Made by a program: the position numbers and the translations under genes | Shown here: positions 17,059 through 25,946 of the stretch, in pieces | Position numbering within the stretch: position 1 is the stretch's first letter | How the letters are laid out: each line of letters begins with the position of its first letter | The notes under the pieces: generated by a model | The model's input: the letters and a program-made list of their open reading frames with translations, nothing else | Databases searched by the model: none | What the model was told of the DNA's origin: nothing | NCBI RefSeq assembly: GCF_902459535.1 | Contig: NZ_LR699553.1 | Location: forward strand, 2,294,001 to 2,358,000 | From: Paraburkholderia dioscoreae | GTDB lineage: Bacteria > Pseudomonadota > Gammaproteobacteria > Burkholderiales > Burkholderiaceae | Reading direction: 5' to 3' | Length of the DNA: 64,000 bases

Positions 17059-17087
17059 ATTGATTTTATATTTTATTTTAGATCAAT
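17059..17087. promoter_or_regulatory. AT-rich inverted repeat ATTGAT-N17-ATCAAT in the LysR/iacC intergenic region
   Basis: Six-base inverted arms around an almost pure A/T spacer, with outer flanks ATGCG and CGCAT also mirrored. It lies immediately upstream of the LysR start and about 60-90 bp upstream of iacC, so it is the strongest candidate operator/promoter for both. Confidence 0.5.
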
Positions 17088-17148
17088 TTGACGCATATCA
17101 ACGGGTCGGCGAGACTGCCCTTCATCCAACACCCCCACCTGCACAGCC

Positions 17149-18432
17149 ATGAGCGAATCCCCGTATCAGAGCGTCGACGCGAGCGCGTTGTATCAGCGCG
17201 CGCAGTCCGATCGCGTGGCCCCGTCGCTGTACTACGACCCGGCCGTTTTCGAAGCGGAACTCGAACGCATTTTCTACAAGACATGGGTCTGGGTCGCGCA
17301 CGAAAGCGAATTGCCGAATCCGGGCGACTTCTGCACCACCGCGATCGGCCGTCAGCCGGTGATCGTGGTGCGCGACAAGACCGGCGCGGTCAACGTCTTG
17401 CAGAACCGCTGCCGCCACCGCGGCGCAACCGTCTGCGAACAGCACAAGGGCAACGCGAAAGGCTTCACCTGCCCTTATCACAGCTGGACCTATGGTCTCG
17501 ACGGCGCGTTGCGCGCGCTGCCGTACGGCGACGGTTACGAAGGCGTGATCGACAAGACCGAGCTGCCGCTCGCCAGTCTGCGCGTGGGCATCTATCAAGG
17601 CCTGATTTTCGCGAGCTTCAATCAGGAGATCGAGCCGCTCGAAGCATTCCTCGGCGGCGCGAAACCGTGGATCGACCTGTTCATGAAGCAAGGCGCCGGC
17701 TATCCGGTCAAGACCAACGGCGAGCATCGCTTCCGCTTCAACGGCAACTGGAAGATCCAGCTCGAGAACACCACGGATCTGTATCACTTCCCCGTGGTTC
17801 ACAAGTCGTGGATGAAATCGATCGACGACGAAACCGCCGCCGCGATCACGAGCTTCATGACGAGCGACGAGGCCTTCTGCCGCTCGCTCGGCAACGGCCA
17901 CAGCCTCGCGGTGCTGATGCCGGAACTCGTCGATCTCGACCACGATGACGGCGCGCCGATCCCCGAGCGCTTCGAAGAACTCGCCGCGTCGCTCGCGAAG
18001 GACCACACGCCGGACGAAGTGCGTCGTATCGTGCGCTCGCTGATGGGCGTCGGCTTCAATCTGAATCTGTTTCCGAACCTCGCGCTGTCGATGGCGTTTT
18101 TCCGCGTACTACGGCCCATTTCCGCGAACGAAACCGAGATCCGTCACGTCGCCCTCGCAATGGACGGCGGCCCCGAGGAAGCGAACCGCGTACGCCTGCG
18201 CATTCACGAACACTTCCAGGGCCCGTTCGGTTTCGGCAGTCCGGACGACGCCGAAGCGTGGGAGCGCGTGCAGCGCGGCTCGCACGCCGGCCCCGATCTG
18301 CCGATTCTGGTGAACCGCGGCCTGAATCGCGAGAGCACGGCGCCGAATGGCGAAAAAACCGCCCACGCCACGGACGAAACCGGCATGCGCGAAGCGTACG
18401 CGCAATGGCGCACGATGATGGAGCAGGCATGA
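17149..18432 (+). CDS. iacC: aromatic ring-hydroxylating dioxygenase, large subunit, IacC-like
   Basis: A 427-residue Rieske non-haem iron oxygenase alpha subunit. The Rieske cluster ligands are CRH...CPYH within CRHRGATVCEQH and FTCPYHSW (residues about 87-110). The mononuclear iron site is in ENTTDLYHFPVVH. Followed by a beta subunit, an IacB/IacI/IacH/IacE set and catechol genes, it fits IacC, which in the iac pathway acts late in turning indole-3-acetate products into catechol. On sequence alone it could also be an anthranilate- or salicylate-type oxygenase. No strong Shine-Dalgarno is visible at the ATG. Its stop overlaps the iacD start. Confidence 0.85.
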   Translation: MSESPYQSVDASALYQRAQSDRVAPSLYYDPAVFEAELERIFYKTWVWVAHESELPNPGDFCTTAIGRQPVIVVRDKTGAVNVLQNRCRHRGATVCEQHKGNAKGFTCPYHSWTYGLDGALRALPYGDGYEGVIDKTELPLASLRVGIYQGLIFASFNQEIEPLEAFLGGAKPWIDLFMKQGAGYPVKTNGEHRFRFNGNWKIQLENTTDLYHFPVVHKSWMKSIDDETAAAITSFMTSDEAFCRSLGNGHSLAVLMPELVDLDHDDGAPIPERFEELAASLAKDHTPDEVRRIVRSLMGVGFNLNLFPNLALSMAFFRVLRPISANETEIRHVALAMDGGPEEANRVRLRIHEHFQGPFGFGSPDDAEAWERVQRGSHAGPDLPILVNRGLNRESTAPNGEKTAHATDETGMREAYAQWRTMMEQA

Positions 18433-18929
18433 TGGACGACAGGAACACGCTGTTTTCGCAGAAGACTTTCACTGGCGCGATCGAACTCATCTGGCGCGAA
18501 GCGGAACTGCTGGACCGCAAGGACTATCGCGAGTGGCTGTCGCTGTGGGATCCCACGGGCTTCTACGTGGTGCCGATCGAGCACGACACCACCGACTTCG
18601 CCGCCACGCTGAACTATGCCTACGACGATCAGGACATGCGCGAAAAACGCGTGCAGCGCATGACGTCCGGCTATTCGGTATCGGCCGCCGACGCGGCCCG
18701 CACCGTGCGCACCGTGTCGCGTTTCACGCTCACCAGCGAAGCGGGCGACGAAGTCACGGTGAATTCGGCGCAAGTGATCGTCGCCTTCAAGCGCGGCAAG
18801 TCGACGCTGTTCGCGGCGGACCTCACGCATCGCATCAGTTTCGCGAGCGGAGAGCCGCGCATCGTGCAGAAAGTGATCCGCCTGATCGATTCGACCGAAG
18901 CGTTGAGCGCGATCGGCTTCCTGCTCTGA
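18429..18929 (+). CDS. iacD: aromatic ring-hydroxylating dioxygenase, small subunit, IacD-like
   Basis: A 166-residue beta subunit with the SnoaL-like fold of ring-hydroxylating dioxygenases (IELIWREAELLDRKDYREWL, HDTTDFAATLNYAYDDQDMRE, VNSAQVIVAFKRGKST). It has no cofactor ligands and stabilises the alpha subunit hexamer. It starts with ATGATG; the first ATG overlaps the iacC stop (ATGA), with GGAG 6 bases upstream, so the subunits are coupled. Confidence 0.88.
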   Translation: MMDDRNTLFSQKTFTGAIELIWREAELLDRKDYREWLSLWDPTGFYVVPIEHDTTDFAATLNYAYDDQDMREKRVQRMTSGYSVSAADAARTVRTVSRFTLTSEAGDEVTVNSAQVIVAFKRGKSTLFAADLTHRISFASGEPRIVQKVIRLIDSTEALSAIGFLL

Positions 18930-18955
18930 ACCCCAAAAAACCAGCGAGCACGACG

Positions 18956-20272
18956 ATGCCAAACGACACGTTTTCTCCCACAGCCGGATCGCCTCCCGTA
19001 TCCGCCGCGCCGGCTACCTCGCGGACCTTGCGGCGCATCATCGTCGCCTCCGTCCTCGGCAATGCGCTCGAGTGGTACGATTTTTTTCTGTACGGCACCG
19101 CCGCCGCACTGATCTTCGGACCGCTGTTCTTCCCGCTGCACGGCGACCCGCTGCTGGGCACCCTCGCCGCGTTCGCCGGCTTCGCGATCGGCTTTCTGGC
19201 GCGGCCGCTGGGCGGCATCGTGTTCGGCCATATCGGCGACCGCCACGGCCGCAAAGGCGCGCTCGTCGTCACGCTGATGATGATGGGCGTGGCGACCTTC
19301 GGCATCGGCCTGCTGCCCACGTTCTCGCAGATCGGCTTTCTCGCGCCCACGGCGCTCGTGTGTCTGCGCGTCGTGCAGGGCGTCGCGTCGGGCGGCGAAT
19401 GGGGCGGCGGCGTACTGCTGATCAGCGAAAGCGCCCCGGCCAACCGGCGCGGCTACTACGCGGCGTTCAGTCAGTTGGGCGTGGCGGGCGGCTTCGTGTT
19501 GTCGGCGGCCGCGTTCTATCTTGTGCAGCGCTTGCCGCTCGAAAGCTTCATGTCCTGGGGCTGGCGCGTGCCGTTTCTGGCCAGCGTGCTGATTTTCGGC
19601 GTGGGCGTGTACATTCGCCGACGCCTGCCCGAAAGCCGCGATTTCACCGCCGCCAAACCGAAGCACATGCCCGTGCTGACGGTGCTGCGCAATCATCCGA
19701 AGCAGGTATTGCAGGCTATGGGGCTGCGTGTCGCCGAAAACGGCGGGACGTATATCTTTCTTTCGTTCGTGCTGGTGTACGGCAAGACGATCGGCGTGCC
19801 CGTTTCGGTGATGCTCGGCGGCGTCATGATCGCCATGCTGCTCGAACTCGTCACGATCGTGTTGTGGGGACGTCTGTCGGACCTGATCGGACGGCGGCCG
19901 GTGTATATGATCGGCGCGCTCGGGCTGGTGGTGATCGCGTTTCCCGCGTTCTGGCTGATCGACACGCACCAGCCGATGCTCGTGTTCCTTTCGCTCGCGT
20001 TGGGCCTGCCCTTCTGTCACGCCGCGATGATCGGTACGCAGCCGGCATTGATGGGCGAATTGTTTCCCACGGAAGTGCGCTACTCGGGCATGGCGCTCGG
20101 TCACGAGATTGCCTCGGTATTTTCCGGCGGGCTCGCGCCGCTCGTGGCTACCGCTCTGTATGCGAAAGTGCGTGCGCCGTGGCCGGTCGCGCTGATGCTG
20201 ATCGGCTTCGGGCTGATTACCGCGCTTACGCTCGTGACCATTCCTCGCAACACCAGCGCTACGCATGATTGA
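18956..20272 (+). CDS. MFS transporter, metabolite:H+ symporter (MHS) family
   Basis: A 438-residue inner-membrane protein with 12 predicted helices. The MHS signatures LEWYDFFLYGTAA and GHIGDRHGRKGALV (MFS loop 2-3 motif), RVVQGVASGGEWGGG and LSDLIGRRPVYM are visible. It lies 26 bp after iacD inside the iac-like operon and probably imports indole-3-acetate or a breakdown product. A major-facilitator gene in the P. phytofirmans iac locus has been linked to handling of dioxindole-3-acetate; whether this is its counterpart is an inference. Confidence 0.88.
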   Translation: MPNDTFSPTAGSPPVSAAPATSRTLRRIIVASVLGNALEWYDFFLYGTAAALIFGPLFFPLHGDPLLGTLAAFAGFAIGFLARPLGGIVFGHIGDRHGRKGALVVTLMMMGVATFGIGLLPTFSQIGFLAPTALVCLRVVQGVASGGEWGGGVLLISESAPANRRGYYAAFSQLGVAGGFVLSAAAFYLVQRLPLESFMSWGWRVPFLASVLIFGVGVYIRRRLPESRDFTAAKPKHMPVLTVLRNHPKQVLQAMGLRVAENGGTYIFLSFVLVYGKTIGVPVSVMLGGVMIAMLLELVTIVLWGRLSDLIGRRPVYMIGALGLVVIAFPAFWLIDTHQPMLVFLSLALGLPFCHAAMIGTQPALMGELFPTEVRYSGMALGHEIASVFSGGLAPLVATALYAKVRAPWPVALMLIGFGLITALTLVTIPRNTSATHD

Positions 20273-20458
20273 GTTGCGATTTACCCGCCGGCGCGACTCG
20301 ATGGTCGTGACCAGCACGCGTTTCCAGGTGAAGGCGGCTGCAACCGCGCCGTCGGCGGCACGATGTTCGCAAGCGTTGCGTCGATTCCGGGCCACCTGTA
20401 GGCCACTTTCCAGTTGATCCGTCATCCTGACGATTGCGATTGCAAGGAGCAGCGCCTC

Positions 20459-20836
20459 ATGTCCGATACCTCAACGCCGCCGCTGCGCGTTCTGTTCTGC
20501 TGCGGCGTCACGCAGAATTTCTTCGATCTGCCGCGCGAGCAGATCGGTGAAGTCTGGCAGGCCTACGGCAAGATGCTGGCCGCCGTCGAGTCGATGGAAG
20601 GCGTCAAGGTACTCGGCATCATGGACGACGACCGCCTCACCGTGGGCCATGCCGACAATTCGCCGTGGACCTTTTACATCATGGCCGACGTGCGCGATTT
20701 CGACACCACCGTGGCCGTATGCAACCTGTATCGCACCACGCCGGTGGGCGAATACAACCTGTGGCGCTATGGGAAGATCGAAGCGCGTGTCGGCCGCGCG
20801 CTGCAAGTGCCGCCGCAACATGCCCATGCAGCCTGA
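20459..20836 (+). CDS. iacB: IacB-like small protein
   Basis: A 125-residue soluble protein (LRVLFCCGVTQNFFDLPREQ, VLGIMDDDRLTVG, PWTFYIMADV, YGKIEARVGRAL) with a ferredoxin-like dimeric alpha/beta pattern. I identify it as IacB mainly by its place directly upstream of an IacI-like gene, the order also known from P. putida 1290, and by its size. Its biochemical role is not settled. AAGGAG lies 11 bases before the ATG. A 186-bp gap separates it from the transporter. Confidence 0.65.
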   Translation: MSDTSTPPLRVLFCCGVTQNFFDLPREQIGEVWQAYGKMLAAVESMEGVKVLGIMDDDRLTVGHADNSPWTFYIMADVRDFDTTVAVCNLYRTTPVGEYNLWRYGKIEARVGRALQVPPQHAHAA

Positions 20837-20846
20837 GCGTGACGCC

Positions 20847-21362
20847 ATGAACGCCACTCCCGCGACGCTTGCCATGCTGACCGAACGGCTTGCCGCGCTC
20901 GACGCCGAATCCGCGGTACGCCGCACGATGGCGCGTTATATGGCGCTATGCGACGTGCCGTGCAGCGCGCTCGAAGGCGAGTCGCTCGCCGCGCTTTTTA
21001 CCGCCGACGCGATCTGGGAAGGCATCGGCCCGCAGTACGCGAGCAAGTTCGGTCGCCTGACGGGCCACAGCGAAATCCTGACGATGCTCACGCGCTATCT
21101 GCCGCCCTCGCCGCACTTCTCGGTGAACGTGCACTTTCTCACGTCGGAAACCATCGACGTGCGGGGTGCGAACGCGAAAGGCCGCTGGATCATGCTGCAG
21201 GCTTCGAGCTATGTCGATGCGCAAGCCGAACTGATCGCGGCGCGCCTGGAAGTGGATTTCGCGCCGGCCTGCAATGGCCGTGACTGGCTCATCACGCACT
21301 TTCGCACGGAACGCCTGTTCGACGCGCCGTGGCAAGTCAACGCAAGGAAACCTCAAACATGA
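20847..21362 (+). CDS. iacI: SnoaL/NTF2-like protein, IacI-like
   Basis: A 171-residue protein of the SnoaL/NTF2 superfamily: helical start (AESAVRRTMARYMALCDVP), then FTADAIWEGIGPQYASKFGR, HFSVNVHFLTSETIDV and RWIMLQASSYVD, the usual cone-shaped fold with a pocket. In iac clusters such a protein (IacI) is conserved and thought to act on an oxindole intermediate. Ten bases separate it from iacB, and its stop overlaps the amidase start (ATGA). Confidence 0.7.
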   Translation: MNATPATLAMLTERLAALDAESAVRRTMARYMALCDVPCSALEGESLAALFTADAIWEGIGPQYASKFGRLTGHSEILTMLTRYLPPSPHFSVNVHFLTSETIDVRGANAKGRWIMLQASSYVDAQAELIAARLEVDFAPACNGRDWLITHFRTERLFDAPWQVNARKPQT

Positions 21363-22483
21363 ACGAGTTTATCCAGACGCTCTCGTTAGGCGGCACAGGT
21401 CCGAACATCGCGATCAAGGACACGATCGATATCGCCGGCTATGCCACCACCGCCGCGAGTCGCGCGCTGGCCGATACGCCGCCCGCGCAGCGGCATGCGC
21501 AGGTCGTCGAGCGGTTGCTGGCGGCGGGCTGGCATATCGTCGGCAAAACGAACATGCATGAACTGGCGTTCGGCATGACCGGCATCAACGACTACACCGG
21601 CACGCCGCAGAATCCGCAGGACGCTACGCGCATTCCGGGCGGATCGTCGAGCGGGTCGGCGGCCGCGGTCGGGCTGAAGCTCGCCGACGCCGCGCTCGGC
21701 ACCGACACCGGCGGTTCGATTCGCGGTCCCGCCGCATGCTGCGGCGTGATCGGATTGAAGCCCACCTTCGGGCGCGTGTCGCGGCTCGGGGTGGCGCCGC
21801 GAGAATCCACGCTCGACTGTGTGGGGCCGTTTGCACGCGACATGCACATGCTCGCTGCCGCGATGCTCGCCATTGCCGCGGATTTCGATGTGAACGCCGC
21901 GCACGCATGGCAAGGCCCGTGCAAGGTCGGTATCGTGCAGGCCGAGGCAACGGCCGACATCCTCGCAGCCGTGGCACGCGCTGCCGACACGGCCGGCTGT
22001 ACCGCGCATACGCTGCGGATCGAGGGTCTCGCAGCCGCCTTCGACGCGGGCCTCACCGTTATCAATGCCGAGACTTCGCACGCGTTCGGGCACCTGGTGG
22101 CCAGCGGGAAAATCGGTTCGGATCTCGACGCGCGCCTGCGCGCGGCGGCCAACACCACCGCCGCGCAAGTCGATGCGGCGGAACAGGTGCGCCGCCAGTT
22201 CACGGCGGCGGTCGATCATGCGCTCGACAACGCCGACGTGCTGATTCTGCCCACGCTGCCCGCGCTGCCCATCACACTCGAAGAAGCGCGCAGCGGCAAG
22301 TCCGTGATCGCCATGTCGTCGCTGATCCGGCCGTTCAATCTGAGCGGGCATCCCGCGTTGAGTTTGCCGCTACCCGTCGAAGGCTCGCCGCTCAAGGCGG
22401 GGTTGCAGATAATCGGACGCAAGGGGCATGACGAGCAGGTGTGCGCAATCGCGGCGCGTTTCGAAGCCGCCCTCGCCGCTTGA
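21359..22483 (+). CDS. iacH: amidase-signature hydrolase, IacH-like
   Basis: A 374-residue amidase-signature enzyme. The catalytic Ser-cisSer-Lys triad is visible as the lysine in IVGKTNMHELAFG, the cis-Ser in PGGSSSGSAAAV and the nucleophile Ser in GTDTGGSIRGPAACCG. It is shorter than many GatA-type amidases. In the iac context IacH would hydrolyse an amide or lactam intermediate on the way to catechol. AAGGAAA precedes the ATG, which overlaps the iacI stop. A stand-alone aryl-amidase role is the alternative. Confidence 0.82.
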   Translation: MNEFIQTLSLGGTGPNIAIKDTIDIAGYATTAASRALADTPPAQRHAQVVERLLAAGWHIVGKTNMHELAFGMTGINDYTGTPQNPQDATRIPGGSSSGSAAAVGLKLADAALGTDTGGSIRGPAACCGVIGLKPTFGRVSRLGVAPRESTLDCVGPFARDMHMLAAAMLAIAADFDVNAAHAWQGPCKVGIVQAEATADILAAVARAADTAGCTAHTLRIEGLAAAFDAGLTVINAETSHAFGHLVASGKIGSDLDARLRAAANTTAAQVDAAEQVRRQFTAAVDHALDNADVLILPTLPALPITLEEARSGKSVIAMSSLIRPFNLSGHPALSLPLPVEGSPLKAGLQIIGRKGHDEQVCAIAARFEAALAA

Positions 22484-22539
22484 CGCATGCTTCAGGTCAT
22501 GCCGCTCGGGCGGCGGCTGTTTTATCCGGAGCGCAAGCA

Positions 22540-23283
22540 ATGCAGAAGAGAGTCGTACTTGTCACCGGCGCCGCGCGTGGTCTGGGCGCCGCGATTGCCA
22601 CGCGCTTTCATGCGGCGGGTTACGCGGTCGCGATCGGCGATATTGCATTCGATGCAGCACAAGCCCTCGCGCGCGATCTGAGCGCAGACGGTTCCAGCGC
22701 ATTCGCACTGCATCTCGACGTCACCGCGAAGGCCGCTTTCACCGCTGCGCGCGAGGCCATTCTTCAACGCTGGGGCCGTGTCGACGCGTTGGTCAATAAC
22801 GCGGGCGCCTCCAGAATCGTGTCCGTGATGGACATCACGGCGGAGCAATTCGATCAGGTCATCAACGTCAACTTGCGTAGCGTGCTGTTTGGCTGCCAGG
22901 TATTCGGCCAGCATTTCGCGGACACGGGCACGGGCCGCATCGTCAACATCGCGTCGCTCGCGGGACAGAACGGCGGCTCGGCAACCGGCGCGCATTACGC
23001 GGCGGCGAAAGGCGGCGTGATCACGCTCACCAAGGTGTTCGCGCGAGACCTCGGCGCCGCGGGCGTGACCGTCAACGCCATTTCGCCCGGACCGATGGAT
23101 CTGCCGGTCGTACATGAAAGCGTGGCGCCCGACAAGCTGAAGGCGATGATCGCCAATATTCCCGCGGGCCGTCTCGGCTCAGCGGATTACGTCGCCGATG
23201 TTGCCGTGATGCTGGCGGCGGAAAATGCGTACTTCGCAAACGGCGCGTGCTGGGATGTGAACGGCGGGCTGTTCATGCGCTGA
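22540..23283 (+). CDS. iacE: SDR-family oxidoreductase, IacE-like
   Basis: A 247-residue classical SDR: cofactor motif TGAARGLG, NNAG, the catalytic SLAGQNG and YAAAK segments, and the C-terminal ANGACWDVNGG. IacE is the short-chain dehydrogenase of iac clusters and has been linked to formation or handling of 3-hydroxy-2-oxindole-3-acetate. It closes the iac-like run here, 56 bp after iacH, with GGAG 9 bases before the start. The assignment rests on context, since SDRs are numerous. Confidence 0.7.
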   Translation: MQKRVVLVTGAARGLGAAIATRFHAAGYAVAIGDIAFDAAQALARDLSADGSSAFALHLDVTAKAAFTAAREAILQRWGRVDALVNNAGASRIVSVMDITAEQFDQVINVNLRSVLFGCQVFGQHFADTGTGRIVNIASLAGQNGGSATGAHYAAAKGGVITLTKVFARDLGAAGVTVNAISPGPMDLPVVHESVAPDKLKAMIANIPAGRLGSADYVADVAVMLAAENAYFANGACWDVNGGLFMR

Positions 23284-23454
23284 CGGCTGAAGCCGGCTCA
23301 CATTGCTGACCGCAGGCACTCGATATTGCATGCCACCGCTGACCGCATCCTGATCCCACACCGCCATGACATCGGCTGCGAGCGATACGGTTTCTCGACG
23401 AAATCAATCGCGGCCGTCGCCGATCGGTAAGGCGGGTGACGATGCTCGGCGCGC

Positions 23455-24552
23455 TCAGGCTTCGCCGTCCCACTGAACGAGCAGTTCAGCGGGAATGGCC
23501 TTGACCACTTCAGCATACCGCTTGCCCACCAGCAGTTCAGCACGCCTGAGCAGCAACGGAACCGGACTGCTCGGCTCGCTTTTCTCGAACCACTCGCGAG
23601 CCTGCCTGACCAGTTCGAGCGCGGCATGGCGATCTATGGGGGCTGTGCCGGCGCCCTCGCCTGCGGACATATCAATGTCGGCTCGTACCGCCTGCGCTTC
23701 GCGTGCGGCCGGGGAATCCCGCATCGCATCTTCCACGCGTTGGTCGACGCTCGACGGGTCGACCGTCACGATCCCCGCCTTCGCTCTCGCCGTACGCACG
23801 CCGCCTGGCGCGACATGGCGGAGCAACCGCCTCAGCGTGGACAGATCCGGCGCGTGCGCGCCCAGGTGTTCACGGCCCCATGTGTCGATCGCCGTCAGGC
23901 CTGCGAAGGCCTCGTCGAAACCCGCCAGCGTTTCCTGTTGCTGCGAACGCAGATCGTCGAGTTGCCGCGTCACCGATTCCGGCGCGAGCGCATCGCTCGG
24001 GCGGGGCTGCGCAAACGCCCGTTCAATGTCGCGCATCTGAAGCCGCGTGGCGGTCGCCTTCGTCAACGCGATTTCGCGCACATCCGCGAGCAGACCGTCC
24101 GCGTCGGTCAGTGCCTGCAATGCGTTCATGCGAATTTCGAGCGCGGCCTCGCGATCCGCGTCGACGCCGGGTTGCGGGTGAATCTGATCGGGAAACGCAG
24201 CCAGCCACGCGGCCAGCAGACCCACGCCCTCGGCAAGACCCGCCGCGCCGCCGAGCCGGGTACGGCAGCGCGCAAACAGCACGGCGAGACGCATGTCCTT
24301 GCTGCGCGCCATCAAACGCCGGCAGTCGCGATCGACGTCGCTCCAGTTGACGGGTTCCGGCGACCCCACGAAATCGCCGTATTGCGCGTCCTGCCTGGCG
24401 GTCATTTTCGCCGCGAGAACGACGAATTCCGGGTCGTATTCGAGGTCGATCCCGCACGGTGCGGCAGCGTCGACCGGCGTCATCCAGTCCTGCGACGCGG
24501 CGGCCTTGATCCGTTCGGGTTTCTGGTGGGAGGGTTTTCTGCTATTGCTCAT
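23455..24552 (-). CDS. tssA: type VI secretion protein TssA
   Basis: A 365-residue TssA with an N-terminal ImpA_N domain (DAAAPCGIDLEYDPEFVVLAAKMT, then NWSDVDRDCRRLMARSKDMRLAVL). Its C-terminus is a short helical domain containing ALELVRQAREWFEKSEPSSPVPLLLRRAELLVGK, shared by short TssA proteins. TssA primes tail-sheath assembly at the baseplate and caps the growing end. Good spacing to AAGGTCA before the ATG. It is the last gene of the leftward arm, 62 bp after tssE, and convergent with iacE. Confidence 0.95.
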   Translation of the reverse strand: MSNSRKPSHQKPERIKAAASQDWMTPVDAAAPCGIDLEYDPEFVVLAAKMTARQDAQYGDFVGSPEPVNWSDVDRDCRRLMARSKDMRLAVLFARCRTRLGGAAGLAEGVGLLAAWLAAFPDQIHPQPGVDADREAALEIRMNALQALTDADGLLADVREIALTKATATRLQMRDIERAFAQPRPSDALAPESVTRQLDDLRSQQQETLAGFDEAFAGLTAIDTWGREHLGAHAPDLSTLRRLLRHVAPGGVRTARAKAGIVTVDPSSVDQRVEDAMRDSPAAREAQAVRADIDMSAGEGAGTAPIDRHAALELVRQAREWFEKSEPSSPVPLLLRRAELLVGKRYAEVVKAIPAELLVQWDGEA

Positions 24553-24614
24553 TGTTGACCTTCATTGACCTTCACACTGCGTGCCATCGGATTTTCCGCG
24601 CTACAGGACCGCGC

Positions 24615-25190
24615 TCAGCCCGCGCGCATTCCGGTGACGTTCAACTGACTCGTTTCCAGATCGAGCGAGCTCTGCACCATGAATTCGAGCGGATAAGGAT
24701 CCATGCGGATCATGCCGCGCACCTCGAATGCCAGCACGTTGTAGTGAACGGCGGCATCCACGCCGGCAAGCGGCGCAATGCTGAGCGAATCCGATATCAG
24801 ACGCGGCTCGAACTCCGTAATCGCGGACCGGATGATCTTTTCGATGTCTTCCCACTTGCGCGCCGCAGTGAAAGCGCCGGCAAGCGGCGGCACGCCGAAA
24901 TTCACAGTTGACGAAGCCGCGTGCGGATGCCGCTTGCGATCGATCAGGTCTTCCATGCTGGTGGTGTTCAGCAGGAATGCCAGGTCGCGCTGAACGATGT
25001 CGCGCATCTGCGAACGGGTCACCGTGTATTCACTGGGCGCTTCGGTTAGTCTTTGCGGCGCATCGTCACGCAGACGGTCGAGCAGTGTCGGCAGCAGGTG
25101 CGCGTTTGCCCGCCGGGGCGTGGCGCCGCCCTCACGCGTCAAACGCACCTCGCGGCGCATGGCCCTGGACGCCTGGTTAAACCTGTCCAT
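24615..25190 (-). CDS. tssE: type VI secretion baseplate protein TssE (gp25-like)
   Basis: A 191-residue gp25/lysozyme-like baseplate subunit with LLPTLLDRLRDD near the N-terminus, a central region with NFGVPPLAGAFT, and the family motif region EKIIRSAITEFEPRL (the conserved E-P-R-L). The C-terminus runs ALEVRGMIRMDPYPLEFMV-like. It normally joins TssF, TssG and TssK in the wedge; tssF and tssG are absent from this window. It lies between the TagK-like gene and tssA on the minus strand. Confidence 0.95.
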   Translation of the reverse strand: MDRFNQASRAMRREVRLTREGGATPRRANAHLLPTLLDRLRDDAPQRLTEAPSEYTVTRSQMRDIVQRDLAFLLNTTSMEDLIDRKRHPHAASSTVNFGVPPLAGAFTAARKWEDIEKIIRSAITEFEPRLISDSLSIAPLAGVDAAVHYNVLAFEVRGMIRMDPYPLEFMVQSSLDLETSQLNVTGMRAG

Positions 25191-25241
25191 TTGTACCGTC
25201 CTGCTGCCATTCGGGTTTGTTGGCGCGGGATAGCTGCACGT

Positions 25242-25946
25242 TCATCGAGCCCCTTCGTGTATCACGGAATGTTGTGCCGGCAACGGGCTGTCGAGTCCCA
25301 GCGTATGGTGTTCGCGCCGCGCCAGCGCCGGCGGCAACACGCGTGCGCGCCGTGCGGCCGCGGCGAGATACTCCTGCGGTGCGAACAGAGCCAGAACTTC
25401 GGGGACTGGCTCCGGCGCCGCGAAGTCAGCCTCCTGGCCTGCCGCGAGCGGGCCAAAGAGATCCTCCATGAAACGCGCACCGGACAGGAATGCCTCGATC
25501 GAGCCGATATGCGGTGTCTGCGTGCCCGCAGGCGCTTCGTCGGGCGAAGCTGGATGCACGCCGGCCGAAAACTCCGGCTGTCCTTCCCAACCTGCGGCAA
25601 GCGAAGCATTGGGGTCGTCGAGCGCACGGCGATACTGCTCGTGCAGCGCCTCGATCAAATCGTCGGCGCCTTTCTCCGCGCCCTCGCGTTCCTGCCGCGA
25701 CGCGTCGCTATCCGAGGCCCGCGCGGCGCCGATCAGGCCAAATATCGCGTTGCTGCCTCGCAGATCTTCATCAATGCCGTACTCGGGATCGTATTCGCGG
25801 ACGCTCGGGTGATCGCCAACTGCTTCGCGGGCGAAACAACTGTTTCGCGGCGGTTCGCATTCCGTTTCTGTCGCGCCTGGTTCAATGCGAGCGGACGCCT
25901 TGACGTCACGCCTGATAAGTCTGCTTGCCCACATGTCATTACCCAT
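25242..25946 (-). CDS. T6SS-associated accessory protein, TagK-like (tentative)
   Basis: A 234-residue soluble, acidic protein with no signal peptide. The N-terminal half is charged and low-complexity (DYDPEYGIDEDLRG-like, then GAEKGADDLIEALHEQYRRAL). The C-terminus has IEAFLSGARFMEDLFGPLA and LARREHHTLGLDSPL, resembling the domain I recall from TagK-type proteins next to T6SS genes. No FHA domain is visible. It is the first gene of the leftward arm, with AGGA just upstream of the ATG, and 51 bp before tssE. The function is not established. The naming is from memory of the family and its place. Confidence 0.55.
   Translation of the reverse strand: MGNDMWASRLIRRDVKASARIEPGATETECEPPRNSCFAREAVGDHPSVREYDPEYGIDEDLRGSNAIFGLIGAARASDSDASRQEREGAEKGADDLIEALHEQYRRALDDPNASLAAGWEGQPEFSAGVHPASPDEAPAGTQTPHIGSIEAFLSGARFMEDLFGPLAAGQEADFAAPEPVPEVLALFAPQEYLAAAARRARVLPPALARREHHTLGLDSPLPAQHSVIHEGAR

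Noticed and set aside
17149..18929. Benzoate or anthranilate dioxygenase (benAB/antAB) as the primary name for the Rieske pair
   Set aside because: Those operons carry a BenC/AntC-type reductase and a diol dehydrogenase next to them; here the partners are IacB/I/H/E-like proteins and a PDR-type reductase.
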